From Asinibacterium sp. OR53 (GTDB lineage: Bacteria > Bacteroidota > Bacteroidia > Chitinophagales > Chitinophagaceae), in contig NZ_KI911562.1 of NCBI RefSeq assembly GCF_000515315.1, forward strand, positions 1,446,505 to 1,510,504: a stretch of 64,000 bases of DNA, in the 5' to 3' direction. Position numbers and translations under genes: made by a program. Within the stretch, counting starts at the first letter, position 1. Every line of letters starts with the position of its first letter. Shown piece by piece: positions 37,250 through 46,498 of the stretch. The notes beneath the pieces are model-generated. The model had not been told where the DNA came from, did not search any database, and worked only from the letters and a program-made list of their open reading frames with translations.

Positions 37250-37849
37250 TTATTTAAATTCTTCGATTTTCAGGTTGCGCCATCTCACTTTAATACCGCC
37301 ACCATCGTGGATTTGCAGGGCAATAAACCCTTCGCCCTTGCCTATCTTTTCATCCTTGATATGGATCATCTCATGCCCGTTAAGCCAGGTGGTAACCTCG
37401 TCGCCAATGGCAGTAACCTTCATGGTATTCCACTCACCCATCTTCAGCCACTGTTCGTCTTCCGGCTTGGGTTTGATGAGCCAGCCACGTCCATAAGACT
37501 CATAAATGCCGCCGGTGTGCAGGTTGGGAGGCACCACTTCGGCCTGCCAGCCGCTGATCTTGGTGCCTTCAATAGAAGAACGGAAGAATACGCCGCTGTT
37601 GCCATTGGCTTCCTGTTTGAATTCTACTGTTAAAGTAAAGTTCTTATACGCTTTGTTGGTAGACAAGTATCCGTATTGTTTATCCGGTCCGCTTTCGCAG
37701 ATCAGTTCGCCATGATCTACATACCATTTCTCTGTTCCGTGAATGGTCCAGTTGTTGATGTCTTTTCCATTGAAGATGGGAACAGCCTGTGCCTGTGCAT
37801 GATGAAATGAAAGGATGGCAAACAATACCAGTATGCTTATTTTTTTCAT
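37250..37849 (-). CDS. PF06439 (DUF1080, 3-keto-disaccharide hydrolase) exported protein
   Basis: A 199-residue beta-jelly-roll protein with a signal peptide ending at AQAQA (residue about 21). Family marks are IFNGKDINNWTIHG, YLSTNKAYKNFTLTVEFK, NSGVFFRS, GWQAEV, and the end FIALQIHDGGGIKVRWRNLK. The Pfam family is named for hydrolysis of 3-keto-disaccharides. It ends a minus-strand run of ApbE, SUMF1-like and Gfo/Idh/MocA genes. A periplasmic or surface role in cleaving an oxidised glycoside is likely; the actual sugar is unknown. Confidence 0.9.
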   Translation of the reverse strand: MKKISILVLFAILSFHHAQAQAVPIFNGKDINNWTIHGTEKWYVDHGELICESGPDKQYGYLSTNKAYKNFTLTVEFKQEANGNSGVFFRSSIEGTKISGWQAEVVPPNLHTGGIYESYGRGWLIKPKPEDEQWLKMGEWNTMKVTAIGDEVTTWLNGHEMIHIKDEKIGKGEGFIALQIHDGGGIKVRWRNLKIEEFK

Positions 37850-37864
37850 AGTTGGTTTTGCTAT

Positions 37865-39196
37865 TTAACTGTACTTGGTTACGCCGGGAATGGCAACGGG
37901 ATAAAATCCATCTGCATTGGGCAATACAGGCGGAGTGGCGGCGAAATCATATACTTTGGGATGCAGATCCAATCCTGAATTCAGCGCCTTATCCCATTCA
38001 ATGACCTGTCCGCTGTACGTGGCCATTCTTCCCAGGATAGATGTCATGGTACTCTTGGCACCTCTTTCCGCATCGGCAAATTGGTATTCTCCTTTTGCGA
38101 TAGCGGCAAAGAGTTCATCGTGCTCGGTCTGGTAAGGGTTGTTTTCTGTTTTCCTGTCGAACTGGTAAATGGTATTGCCTTTTGCATCGGTGATCCTGCC
38201 GGCGCCACAACGGATACGGCCCTTGGTGCCCACTAATAATTCATCCACGCGGCTCATGGTGCCGGGAATATGACGGCACTGGCTGTTCAATAAAGAGCCA
38301 TCGGCGTATTCGAATTCAACATAGTGATGATCGAAAATTTCTCCATTGTCTTTTCCCTTGCGTACCTGGCGGCCACCCATACCCTGGGCTTTCACCGGGT
38401 AACCTTCTTTGAACCAGTTGATCACATCGAGGTTATGGATATGCTGCTCGGTAATATGGTCGCCGCAAAGCCATACGAAATAATACCAGTTACGCATCTG
38501 ATATTCCATTTCTGTCTGCTCAGGTTTGCGGGGCCTCACCCATACGCCATCATTGTTCCACCAGGCTTGCGCAGAAACGATATCGCCTATTTCATCTTTA
38601 CGCTTGAACAGTTCGCGGTAAGAGTTCTGGTAACGCCTTTGCAGGCCCACCACCACATTCAGTTTCTTTTGTTTTGCAATGGCAGCGGTGGCCAGTACTT
38701 TTTGCACACCTGCGGGATCGGTAGCCACCGGCTTTTCCATGAACACGTGTTTGTTCTGTTTGATGGCTTCATCAAAATGAATGGGACGGAAACCGGGAGG
38801 AGTGGCGAGTATCACCACATCGGCCAATGGGATGGCTTTGAGGTAAGCATCGAAGCCGGTGAATTTTCTTTCTTCCGGCACGGTGATGCGGTCTTTGATG
38901 GCTTTGTTGCCGGATGATTCGGCAGTTTTGATGAGGTTGTTCAAACACCTGTCGAGGTTATCCCGGAAAGCATCGGCCATGGCCACCAGTTGCACATTTT
39001 GTTTGCTCATGAGGGCCTGCATGGCGGCACCGGTACCGCGGCCTCCGCAACCGATCAATACTATTTTAATAGCATCGTCGGAGCCAGAGAAAAAATTGGC
39101 ATTGGAAAGCAATGGAGCAGCCATCATGGCGCCGGCCAGTGTGGCTGTTTGTTTAACAAATTTTCTTCGTGAGTTCAGGTAAGCATCGTTGTTCAT
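37865..39196 (-). CDS. Gfo/Idh/MocA family oxidoreductase with Tat signal
   Basis: A 443-residue NAD(P)-dependent sugar oxidoreductase. The N-terminus SRRKFVKQTATLAGA (twin arginines 10-11) is a Tat signal, so the enzyme is exported folded, probably with its cofactor. The Rossmann motif is IVLIGCGGRGTGAAM and the substrate-side motif MEKPVATDP carries the EKP of the family; WWNNDGVWVRPRKPEQTEME is typical of the Bacteroidota subgroup. It sits 15 bases upstream of the PF06439 gene, consistent with oxidation of a sugar followed by cleavage. Confidence 0.92.
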   Translation of the reverse strand: MNNDAYLNSRRKFVKQTATLAGAMMAAPLLSNANFFSGSDDAIKIVLIGCGGRGTGAAMQALMSKQNVQLVAMADAFRDNLDRCLNNLIKTAESSGNKAIKDRITVPEERKFTGFDAYLKAIPLADVVILATPPGFRPIHFDEAIKQNKHVFMEKPVATDPAGVQKVLATAAIAKQKKLNVVVGLQRRYQNSYRELFKRKDEIGDIVSAQAWWNNDGVWVRPRKPEQTEMEYQMRNWYYFVWLCGDHITEQHIHNLDVINWFKEGYPVKAQGMGGRQVRKGKDNGEIFDHHYVEFEYADGSLLNSQCRHIPGTMSRVDELLVGTKGRIRCGAGRITDAKGNTIYQFDRKTENNPYQTEHDELFAAIAKGEYQFADAERGAKSTMTSILGRMATYSGQVIEWDKALNSGLDLHPKVYDFAATPPVLPNADGFYPVAIPGVTKYS

Positions 39197-39220
39197 ATGG
39201 TAATTTTTAAAGGATGATGG

Positions 39221-40204
39221 TTATTGTGAAAGATAAGTTTTAAAAAAGGCTTCTGCTTGTTCAGGTGTTGGTTGCTGTAATGGCCGTACAATACGGAAAC
39301 CCACTGCGGCTGCATCGGTGAGCCACCATTTACTTTTGGGTATCTGCGGATCGCGGCGGTTCCAGGACGGATCTGATTTGAAACGCGTAGCGCTGCGCAA
39401 TGCATCCGCTTCGGTGTCATAACCCCCGCCTTTCAAAGATTTCGGATACACCGATTCGTTCGGCTTTTCAAGGGGATCTTTTTCCTGGTTGTTGATATGT
39501 TGATAGTAATCCCCTTCGTAATGATCGAGGGTCCATTCCATCACATTGCCCAGCATATCATAAATGCCCCAGGCATTGGGCAGTTTTTGTCCCACTTTAT
39601 GAAATTTATCATCACTGTTCTCTTTGAACCAGGCATAATCTTTCATCTTGCCTGCATCATTGCCATAATAATAAGCGGTATTGCTGCCGGCGCGGCAAGC
39701 ATATTCCCATTCGGCTTCGGAAGGCAACCGATAGAAGATGCCGGTTTTCTGGTACAACCACTTGCAATACATGAGTGCGCAGTATTGCGACATACTGTTG
39801 GCGGGAAAGCCACCTTCCTTGCCCATGCCCAGGCTGAAATCGATGTACTGCGGACTAGGCCTGGTAACGGCGTCCACATCTGAATTCTGACTGGTGGTTT
39901 CGTCTTTGAGGAACACATCGAACTCATCACGGGTTACTTCGTACACGCCGATCCAGAAAGCAGAAACACCTACTTTATGCTGCGGACCTTCATCGCTATG
40001 CCGGTGCATTTCGGTAGCCGGACTACCCAGTGAAAATTCACCCTGGGGTACCGGCACCATTTTAAACTTGAGTAAAGAACCCGGAACAGGTTGTTCATAA
40101 GGTTTGAATGCAACGATATTGTTTTGTGTGCTGGCGGGCAAATAAGAAAGTATGCCCAATACCAGGAATTTTGTTTGCTTGGTTCTGTCTTTTCCTGAAT
40201 TCAT
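39221..40204 (-). CDS. SUMF1/formylglycine-enzyme-like (FGE-sulfatase domain) protein
   Basis: A 327-residue protein of PF03781. It begins with a short hydrophobic segment that may be a signal anchor; then KMVPVPQGEFSLGSPATEMH, RLPSEAEWEYACRAG and NVMEWTLDHYEGDYY mark the C-lectin-like fold. The end AAAVGFRIVRPL lacks an obvious cysteine pair, so true formylglycine-generating activity is doubtful, and no sulfatase is nearby. Many relatives bind or process other substrates. It lies in the sugar-oxidation cluster, 24 bases upstream of the oxidoreductase gene. Confidence 0.88.
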   Translation of the reverse strand: MNSGKDRTKQTKFLVLGILSYLPASTQNNIVAFKPYEQPVPGSLLKFKMVPVPQGEFSLGSPATEMHRHSDEGPQHKVGVSAFWIGVYEVTRDEFDVFLKDETTSQNSDVDAVTRPSPQYIDFSLGMGKEGGFPANSMSQYCALMYCKWLYQKTGIFYRLPSEAEWEYACRAGSNTAYYYGNDAGKMKDYAWFKENSDDKFHKVGQKLPNAWGIYDMLGNVMEWTLDHYEGDYYQHINNQEKDPLEKPNESVYPKSLKGGGYDTEADALRSATRFKSDPSWNRRDPQIPKSKWWLTDAAAVGFRIVRPLQQPTPEQAEAFFKTYLSQ

Positions 40205-40271
40205 GATGATATGGTTCGCAAAATCGTTTTTTAAGGCCGTTCAAGATAGTCAATTATTTCACGAACAATTG

Positions 40272-41216
40272 TTAGCTATGGTGCCAAAAATCAGGGAAAC
40301 GGCCGGCAATATGGGTAATGATTTTTCCTTCTTTCAATTCAGTGATGAGAAAAGAAGCGTCCAGGCTCGTTGCCAGCGCTCTTGCTTCAGGTACCGGCAA
40401 TATGCTACAAGCGGTGGCCAGCCAGTCGGCCTGAGACGCATCGGTTGCCACCACGGTCACATTCTTTTGTTCGGTAATGGCATAGCCGGTGCGGGGATCG
40501 ATGATATGTGAATATTTTTTTCCGTTGTGAACGATGTATTGATAAGCATCGCCCGAAGTGGTTACGGCTGCATGACAGAGCGATAATTTTTTCGGCATCA
40601 GCAATGCTGTATGCTCCGGAATGGTAATACCCACGATCCATCCATTTTTACCGGGTGGCGCATCACTCATAACCATATCGCCGCCCGCATCTACCAATGC
40701 CTGCCGGATACCTGATTGGGTCAACAATTGCAGCACTTCCCTGGCAATATATCCTTTGGCAATACCTCCGAAATCGAGTTCCATGCCTTTGAGGGTGAGG
40801 TTGATAGCCTGTTTGGTTGTATCAATCTGCATTTTATCGAATCCGGTAAGCAACCATTTCTCCCGGATAAGTGAGTCGTTGGGAAGCTTTTTATCTTTCC
40901 TTGCCTGCCGCCAGCATTTGGTGAGTGGTCCGGCCGTGATATCGTAGGTCTTCTTGCTTTGCTCCCATGCTTTGGAAGCTTTGAGCAGCAAATCCATCAT
41001 AGGCGGGGAAACCGGCTGCCAGCCATTGCCGGCATGCGCGCAGAGTTTACTCAACTCACTATTGTCGTCGTAATCACTGAAGATCATGTTGTACTTGTCT
41101 ACCAGTTCAAAGCAGGAAACTGCCAGCTCATGGGCCCTTTGTTCATCGTCTGCAAAAAAAACAATCCGGAAAGGAGAACCCATTTTAGGTTGTGTATAAG
41201 AAAACTTTTGAAACAT
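40272..41216 (-). CDS. ApbE-like FAD:protein FMN transferase
   Basis: A 314-residue protein with the ApbE signatures DFGGIAKGYIAREVL, VDAGGDMVMSD and HIIDPRTGYAI, and metal ligands expected in the last two. ApbE enzymes attach FMN to a threonine of exported redox proteins. Unlike most, this one shows no signal peptide or lipobox from the ATG at 41216, and no upstream start extends it. No FMN_bind partner is visible nearby, so the target is unknown. It leads the minus-strand sugar cluster and is divergent from the TIM-barrel gene. Confidence 0.85.
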   Translation of the reverse strand: MFQKFSYTQPKMGSPFRIVFFADDEQRAHELAVSCFELVDKYNMIFSDYDDNSELSKLCAHAGNGWQPVSPPMMDLLLKASKAWEQSKKTYDITAGPLTKCWRQARKDKKLPNDSLIREKWLLTGFDKMQIDTTKQAINLTLKGMELDFGGIAKGYIAREVLQLLTQSGIRQALVDAGGDMVMSDAPPGKNGWIVGITIPEHTALLMPKKLSLCHAAVTTSGDAYQYIVHNGKKYSHIIDPRTGYAITEQKNVTVVATDASQADWLATACSILPVPEARALATSLDASFLITELKEGKIITHIAGRFPDFWHHS

Positions 41217-41243
41217 ATAGCTTTGAGAAAAGCAAACGGAAGT

Positions 41244-41273
41244 TTTGTAATTATAAAGTTTCCGGTAAATTTA
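41244..41273 (+). promoter_or_regulatory. Promoter of the TIM-barrel gene
   Basis: TTTG at 41244-41247 and TAAATTTA at 41266-41273 (seven of eight positions), 18 bases apart, one short of the usual spacing. The ATG follows 19 bases later. Confidence 0.45.
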
Positions 41274-41291
41274 GCAACAAATATCCATCCC

Positions 41292-42221
41292 ATGCTTCGC
41301 AGAAAATTTATGCAACAGGGTTTGCTGGCAAGCGGCGCTTTGCTCACTACCAGTGAAATGTTTGCCTCCGAGAAAAAAAACAATACCAACCAGCCGTTGG
41401 AAGAAAAACCTTTCCATTGCAATTATGGTATCCACGACGGCATGTTCCGTAACCATGCCGGTAACGATTTCATCGACCAGATCAAATTCGCGTACAACCT
41501 GGGTTTCCGGGCCATTGAAGACAATGGTATGATGAACCGCAGTCCCGAGATGCAGCAAAAGATCGGCGACACACTGGAAAAGTTGGGCATGACCATGGGT
41601 GTATTCGTGAATGTGTTCGACAACTGGCCCTTACAAACTTCCATGTGCAGCGGAAAAAAAGAATGGCGTGATAAGTTCATTGAATACTGCAAAACTTCAA
41701 TAGATGTGGCTAAACGCTGCCGTGCCAAATGGATCACCGTGGTACCGGGTAATTACGATCGCAGCCTGCCGGAAGGCATTCAAACGGCCAATGTAATTGA
41801 AACATTACGCAGGGGGGCAGAAGTACTGGAACCGCATGGACTGGTAATGGTACTGGAACCTCTGAGCGATACGCCTGATCTTTTTTTACGGCATACAGAC
41901 CAGACCTATGCGATTTGCAAGGCTGTTAACAGCCCGGCCTGTAAGATACTGTTCGATATGTACCACATGCAACGGAATGAAGGGAATATCATCAGCAATA
42001 TCAATAAAGTTTGGGATGAGATCGGTTATTTCCAGATTGGGGATAACCCTGGCCGGAAAGAGCCCGGCACAGGAGAAATGAATTACCACAATATCTTCAA
42101 GCATATCTATAACAAGGGATACAAAGGGGTGCTGGGCATGGAACATGGAAATGCGTTGCCGGGAAAAGAAGGGGAACTGGCGCTTGTGAAAGCATACCGG
42201 GCAGCAGATGATTTCCTGTAG
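41292..42221 (+). CDS. Hydroxypyruvate isomerase-like TIM-barrel protein, exported
   Basis: A 309-residue sugar-phosphate isomerase/epimerase-like protein (AP-endonuclease 2 fold). The ATG at 41292 starts a Tat-like signal (LRRKFMQQGLLASGALLTT); a longer frame back to 40959 crosses the divergent apbE and is rejected. Metal and active-site residues are expected in MVLEPLS (E), CKILFDMYHMQ (D and H), YFQIGDNPGRKEPGTGEMNY and LGMEHGN. Exported members of this family occur with Gfo/Idh/MocA enzymes, as here, and are thought to act on keto-sugars. It is read divergently from the rest of the cluster. Confidence 0.88.
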   Translation: MLRRKFMQQGLLASGALLTTSEMFASEKKNNTNQPLEEKPFHCNYGIHDGMFRNHAGNDFIDQIKFAYNLGFRAIEDNGMMNRSPEMQQKIGDTLEKLGMTMGVFVNVFDNWPLQTSMCSGKKEWRDKFIEYCKTSIDVAKRCRAKWITVVPGNYDRSLPEGIQTANVIETLRRGAEVLEPHGLVMVLEPLSDTPDLFLRHTDQTYAICKAVNSPACKILFDMYHMQRNEGNIISNINKVWDEIGYFQIGDNPGRKEPGTGEMNYHNIFKHIYNKGYKGVLGMEHGNALPGKEGELALVKAYRAADDFL

Positions 42222-42278
42222 CCGTTTCTTCAGTTTTTGCTCAGTATCGGGTATTTACTTTGTTCAAACGAACCGGTT

Positions 42279-42953
42279 TTGAAAATACTGATCATAGAAG
42301 ACGAGCCCTCTCTGAACAAGAGCATGGTGGATTACCTTACACAGCAGCAATACCTCTGTGAGTCGGTAACAAAATATGCCGATGCGCTTGAGAAAATAGA
42401 ACGGTATAACTATGATTGCATTGTGCTGGATATTATGTTACCCGGAGGCAATGGCCTGCAGTTGCTGGAACAGCTGAAAGCCAACCAGAATACAGACGGG
42501 GTCATTATTATCTCTGCCAGGAATGAATTAGACGATAAGATCACGGGCATACAACTGGGTGCCGATGATTACCTCACCAAGCCCTTTCATTTACCGGAAT
42601 TGAGTGTGCGCATCGCCGCCATCATCAGGCGGAAAAACCTGCAGGGCAATAACCAGCTGCAGTTTCAAGAGATCTGCATAGATATAAAAGGGAAAACAGT
42701 TACTGTTAACAATGACCCATTGGTACTTACGAGAAAAGAATATGAACTGCTGCTCTATTTTGTGATCAATAAAAACCGGATACTTTCAAAAAACGCTATC
42801 GCTGAACATTTGTGGGGCGATGATATGGACATAGCCGATAACCACGATTTCATCTACACACATATCAAAAACCTGCGCAGGAAAATGATACAGGCAGGTG
42901 CAGGCGATTATATACAGAGCGTTTACGGAATGGGCTATAAATTTTCGGTGTAA
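42279..42953 (+). CDS. OmpR-family response regulator of the second RND system
   Basis: A 224-residue receiver plus winged helix. The start is taken as the TTG at 42279 because it gives MKILIIEDEPSLNKSM, the normal N-terminus; the frame is open upstream to a TTG at 42237 that would add 14 unlikely residues. Phosphoacceptor D51 in VLDIMLPGG, lysine in ADDYLTKPF, and the DNA-binding end IYTHIKNLRRKM and YGMGYKF. Its stop overlaps the start of the kinase by one base (TAATG), so they are coupled. Confidence 0.92.
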   Translation: MKILIIEDEPSLNKSMVDYLTQQQYLCESVTKYADALEKIERYNYDCIVLDIMLPGGNGLQLLEQLKANQNTDGVIIISARNELDDKITGIQLGADDYLTKPFHLPELSVRIAAIIRRKNLQGNNQLQFQEICIDIKGKTVTVNNDPLVLTRKEYELLLYFVINKNRILSKNAIAEHLWGDDMDIADNHDFIYTHIKNLRRKMIQAGAGDYIQSVYGMGYKFSV

Positions 42954-44236
42954 TGAAATTGTTTACAAAGTATAACCGCATCGCCATCACCACTTCTGTG
43001 ATCATTTTCATGGCAGGCAGCTTTGCATTCTATTTAACGTTGCGCTATGTGATGATCAGGCAACTCGATGAAGTGCTCAGGACCGAAAGAGCGGAAATTC
43101 TTCAATACCTGAACGAGCACCATGAACTGCCGGAAATGCTTAACACAAAAGACCAGTGGTCGGTCGTGCGCCGGACAACACAGCCATTGGAACGAATGGT
43201 ATTTGCAACGGAAAAAGGAATCAATCCGCACGAGCATGAAAAAGAGTGGATGCGGAAAATACAGTTCACACTACAGGTGCACGATGAACTCTATGAGATA
43301 GCCATTTATAAATCACAGGAGGGTACCGATGATATGATCAAGCTGATCATACTGATTGCCATTGTGATGATCGCCCTCATACTATTAGCCGGTAATCTTA
43401 TCAATCGAACCCTTCTTAAAAAATTATGGAAACCTTTTTATCATACGATCGATACCATCAAAGAATACCAGCTTACGCAGGACAAAGCCTTGCGTCTTCC
43501 CGGAACGGGTGTTGAAGAATTTACATTGCTGAATGCCAGCGTGAGCAATATGACGGAAAGAGCGCAGCATGAATACCAGGTGTTGAAAGAATTTACAGGC
43601 AATGCCGCTCACGAAATGCAAACGCCATTGGCTGTTATTGCTACGCATGCAGATGCCCTGATGCAGGATGAACAGTTGTTGCACCGGCATGCTGCATCCA
43701 TTGCCAGTATCGAGCAATCAGTGGGTAAGCTGGCGAAGCTGAACCAGTCATTGCTGCTGCTGGCAAAGATTGAACATGGCCGTTTTGAACTGAACCAGGA
43801 AGTGCGATGGGATGAATTGTTGCAACAAAAGCTGAATGAATGGCAGGAACTGATCACAGGACAGCACCTGAAAGTGTCACTGAGTATTGTTCCGGTTGCT
43901 ACGGTGTTTCACGAACACCTGGCAGATATTGTGATCAGCAACCTGTTGAACAACAGCATACGTTACAATATAGCCGGCGGGCATATTGCCATTACATTGA
44001 ACCAGGAAAGCTTTTCCATTGCCAACACTTCTTCATTATCTTCACTGGATACCTCGAAATTGTTCAACCGTTTTTTCCGTCAATCCGGAACAGGCCCGGA
44101 TGGCAATGGGTTGGGCCTTTCGATCATTAAACAGGTGTGTGGGCTTGCGCATTACCGGATCAAGTATCGTTATACCGATCAACAACATGTATTTACCATT
44201 TTTTTCAGCAACTCAGACAAGCCTTCAGATTTTTGA
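42953..44236 (+). CDS. Sensor histidine kinase of the second RND system
   Basis: A 427-residue kinase. Two membrane helices (about 11-32 and 128-148) enclose an extracytoplasmic sensor of about 95 residues with several histidines (HEHEKEWM). No clear HAMP is seen; the phospho-site is H220 in NAAHEMQTPLAVIA, and the ATP-binding part has NLLNNSIRYN and GNGLGLSIIKQV, with a short G1 box. The adjoining TolC-adaptor-pump operon is the obvious target, which suggests metal or drug sensing. Confidence 0.92.
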   Translation: MKLFTKYNRIAITTSVIIFMAGSFAFYLTLRYVMIRQLDEVLRTERAEILQYLNEHHELPEMLNTKDQWSVVRRTTQPLERMVFATEKGINPHEHEKEWMRKIQFTLQVHDELYEIAIYKSQEGTDDMIKLIILIAIVMIALILLAGNLINRTLLKKLWKPFYHTIDTIKEYQLTQDKALRLPGTGVEEFTLLNASVSNMTERAQHEYQVLKEFTGNAAHEMQTPLAVIATHADALMQDEQLLHRHAASIASIEQSVGKLAKLNQSLLLLAKIEHGRFELNQEVRWDELLQQKLNEWQELITGQHLKVSLSIVPVATVFHEHLADIVISNLLNNSIRYNIAGGHIAITLNQESFSIANTSSLSSLDTSKLFNRFFRQSGTGPDGNGLGLSIIKQVCGLAHYRIKYRYTDQQHVFTIFFSNSDKPSDF

Positions 44237-44292
44237 CAGAATTGGCTGTGAGATTTGCAGTAAAATAGGATAAATTTTAAATAAATTAGGCA

Positions 44293-45546
44293 ATGCGGGT
44301 GAAGATCATACAAGGCCTTTTGGTAGTCATGCTGATAGCTGGTTATCGTAATCTTTCTGCTCAGTCGAAAGACCTGGATTATTATATTGGGTCGGGCATC
44401 CAAAAGAGCCCGTTGTTGAATGATCTCAGGAACCAGTCGCGCAGCACGGCTATCGACAGTATGCGCATCAATGCCGGATACAAGCCACAGGTAATGGGTG
44501 TCAGCAACAATTTATATGCCCCTTCTATTGGTGAATGGGGATATGATAATGCCATTACCAATGGCGGCACATTCAGCCAGCTGATTACAGTCAATAAACG
44601 ATTGGTAGGTAAAGAGAATCTGCAAAACCAGTACGAAGCCGTTCGATTGGCGAAAGAATCGCTTGCTATATCCGGAAAAGTGACCGAACAGGACATCAGA
44701 AAAGCCATTACCAGCCAATATATTGTTGCTTACGGTATTTACCTGCAATACAGTTTTAATAAAGAAGTACTGGAGTTATTGGGTAGTGAAGAAGTCATCC
44801 TGAAAAAATTGACAGAGCGGAATATTTACAGGCAGACCGATTACCTCAGTTTCCTGGTGACCATGCAGCAACAGCAACTACAGCTCAACCAACTCAGGGT
44901 GCAGTTCGAGAATGAGTTTGCATCATTGAATTACCTGAGTGGTTTACAGGATACCGTGTTTGCCGCTATACCTGCTCCGAACATCAGCCTGGCGCCTCCG
45001 CCGGAAATTGAACAAACAGTATTTTACCAGCAATTCAGGCTCGATAGTTTGAAATTGAAGAACAGCGATGCGCAGATCGATTTCTCGTATAAACCTAAAT
45101 TGAGCCTGTATGCCGATGCGGGGCATTCCAGCACTTTTGCTGTAGATCCGTATAAGAATTTCGGAACCAGTTTTGGGGTCAATCTTTCCGTTCCCATCTA
45201 CGACGGCAGGCAGAAAAAAATGCAGCACGATAAGATAGCTATTGCCCAGCAAACCAGGCAGCAATACCAGGAATTTTATAAAACACAATTCGATCAACAG
45301 ATCCTGCAATTGCTGCAACAGCTGCGATCAGCACAGGAACTGATAGATCAAACTTCCACCCAGATCAGGTATACCCAGGCGCTGATAGAAGCCAACAGGA
45401 AATTACTGGAAACCGGCGATGTGCGAATGCCGGATTATATCATTGCCATTGGCAATTACCTCGCAGCCAGGAACAGCAGTGCCCAGAATATGATCTATAA
45501 ACTTCAATTGATTAACCAGATCAATTACTGGAACAGAAAAACCTAA
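44293..45546 (+). CDS. TolC-like outer membrane protein
   Basis: Outer-membrane efflux channel of 417 residues, first structural gene of the second RND system. The signal peptide ends near LSAQSK. Long helices with glutamine-rich stretches (LVTMQQQQLQLNQLRVQFE, QQILQLLQQLRSAQELIDQ) are typical of the OEP family. It begins 56 bases after the kinase and is followed after 5 bases by the adaptor. Confidence 0.85.
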   Translation: MRVKIIQGLLVVMLIAGYRNLSAQSKDLDYYIGSGIQKSPLLNDLRNQSRSTAIDSMRINAGYKPQVMGVSNNLYAPSIGEWGYDNAITNGGTFSQLITVNKRLVGKENLQNQYEAVRLAKESLAISGKVTEQDIRKAITSQYIVAYGIYLQYSFNKEVLELLGSEEVILKKLTERNIYRQTDYLSFLVTMQQQQLQLNQLRVQFENEFASLNYLSGLQDTVFAAIPAPNISLAPPPEIEQTVFYQQFRLDSLKLKNSDAQIDFSYKPKLSLYADAGHSSTFAVDPYKNFGTSFGVNLSVPIYDGRQKKMQHDKIAIAQQTRQQYQEFYKTQFDQQILQLLQQLRSAQELIDQTSTQIRYTQALIEANRKLLETGDVRMPDYIIAIGNYLAARNSSAQNMIYKLQLINQINYWNRKT

Positions 45547-45551
45547 TCAAG

Positions 45552-46490
45552 ATGCGTCATAGAATTGTTCATTTGATGTTGATCGTTGCCTTAACGGCAG
45601 GCTGCCATACCCAGCAGGATACACAGGATAAGAAAGAAGGGCCGGCTGAAGCCCGTTTGGCTACAGAAGGTACGCCGGTTACCGTTACAGGCGTTACGGT
45701 TGGCGCCATGGAGGAAACAGTGGAAGTGAATGCCGTATCGGCTTTTCAACTCAAAACCTTTATCAAAGCAAATACCAATGGTTATTTACAAACAGTGAAT
45801 GCACGCCTGGGCAGTTATGTTGAAAAAGGGCAGGAGCTTTTTGTACTCAAAACAAAAGAATCACAAACCCTGGGCAACACGATTAAGATACTCGACAGTA
45901 CGCTGCATTTTACCGGTAACATGCACATCAAATCGCCCGGCAGCGGTTATATCACACAACTCAATTACCAGGCAGGAGATTATGTGCAGGACAATGAACA
46001 ACTGGCAGTGATTACCGATACCAGGAGTTTTGTTTTTCTGCTAGACCTTCCTTATGAATTAAAACCATACCTGGCCGCGAACAAGAGCCTCAAGTTGCGG
46101 TTGCCCGATGGCACCGTGCTGGATGGTTATGTTGCTAACGCCATGCCTACTGTAGATGCAGTTTCGCAAACGCAGAGTTATGTGATCAAAGTGAACACCA
46201 ATAAATCCATTCCTGAAAACCTGATAGCCAAAGTAAGCCTGGTGAAATCGGCGAAAGGAAATATTACCTCGCTTCCCAAAGCTGCCGTGCTCACCGATGA
46301 GGTACAAAGTCATTTTTGGATCATGAAAATGACCGACAGTGTTACGGCAGTAAAAGTGCCTGTGCAGAAAGGAATGGAGAATGCAGACCGGGTGGAAATC
46401 ATTGCTCCGCGCTTATCACCAGCCGATAAAGTGTTGCTCACTGGTAATTACGGGTTACCCGATACCGCAAAAGTCTCCATCGTTAAATAA
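45552..46490 (+). CDS. RND efflux adaptor lipoprotein
   Basis: Periplasmic adaptor of 312 residues, shorter than most. The lipoprotein signal ends LIVALTAGC (cysteine 18). The lipoyl-like half-motifs FIKANTNGYLQTVNARLGSY and IKSPGSGYITQLNYQAGDYV are present, but the connecting helical hairpin is very short (about 25 residues), which resembles compact HlyD relatives of metal pumps. It is placed between the channel and the pump. Confidence 0.9.
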   Translation: MRHRIVHLMLIVALTAGCHTQQDTQDKKEGPAEARLATEGTPVTVTGVTVGAMEETVEVNAVSAFQLKTFIKANTNGYLQTVNARLGSYVEKGQELFVLKTKESQTLGNTIKILDSTLHFTGNMHIKSPGSGYITQLNYQAGDYVQDNEQLAVITDTRSFVFLLDLPYELKPYLAANKSLKLRLPDGTVLDGYVANAMPTVDAVSQTQSYVIKVNTNKSIPENLIAKVSLVKSAKGNITSLPKAAVLTDEVQSHFWIMKMTDSVTAVKVPVQKGMENADRVEIIAPRLSPADKVLLTGNYGLPDTAKVSIVK

Positions 46491-46498
46491 CAGTTTGT

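Noticed and set aside
39221..40204. True sulfatase-maturing enzyme
   Set aside because: No sulfatase nearby and no clear active-site cysteine pair, so I only name the domain.
40959..41291. Long N-terminal extension of the TIM-barrel gene
   Set aside because: It is antisense to apbE and would bury the Tat-like signal; the ATG at 41292 is the natural start.
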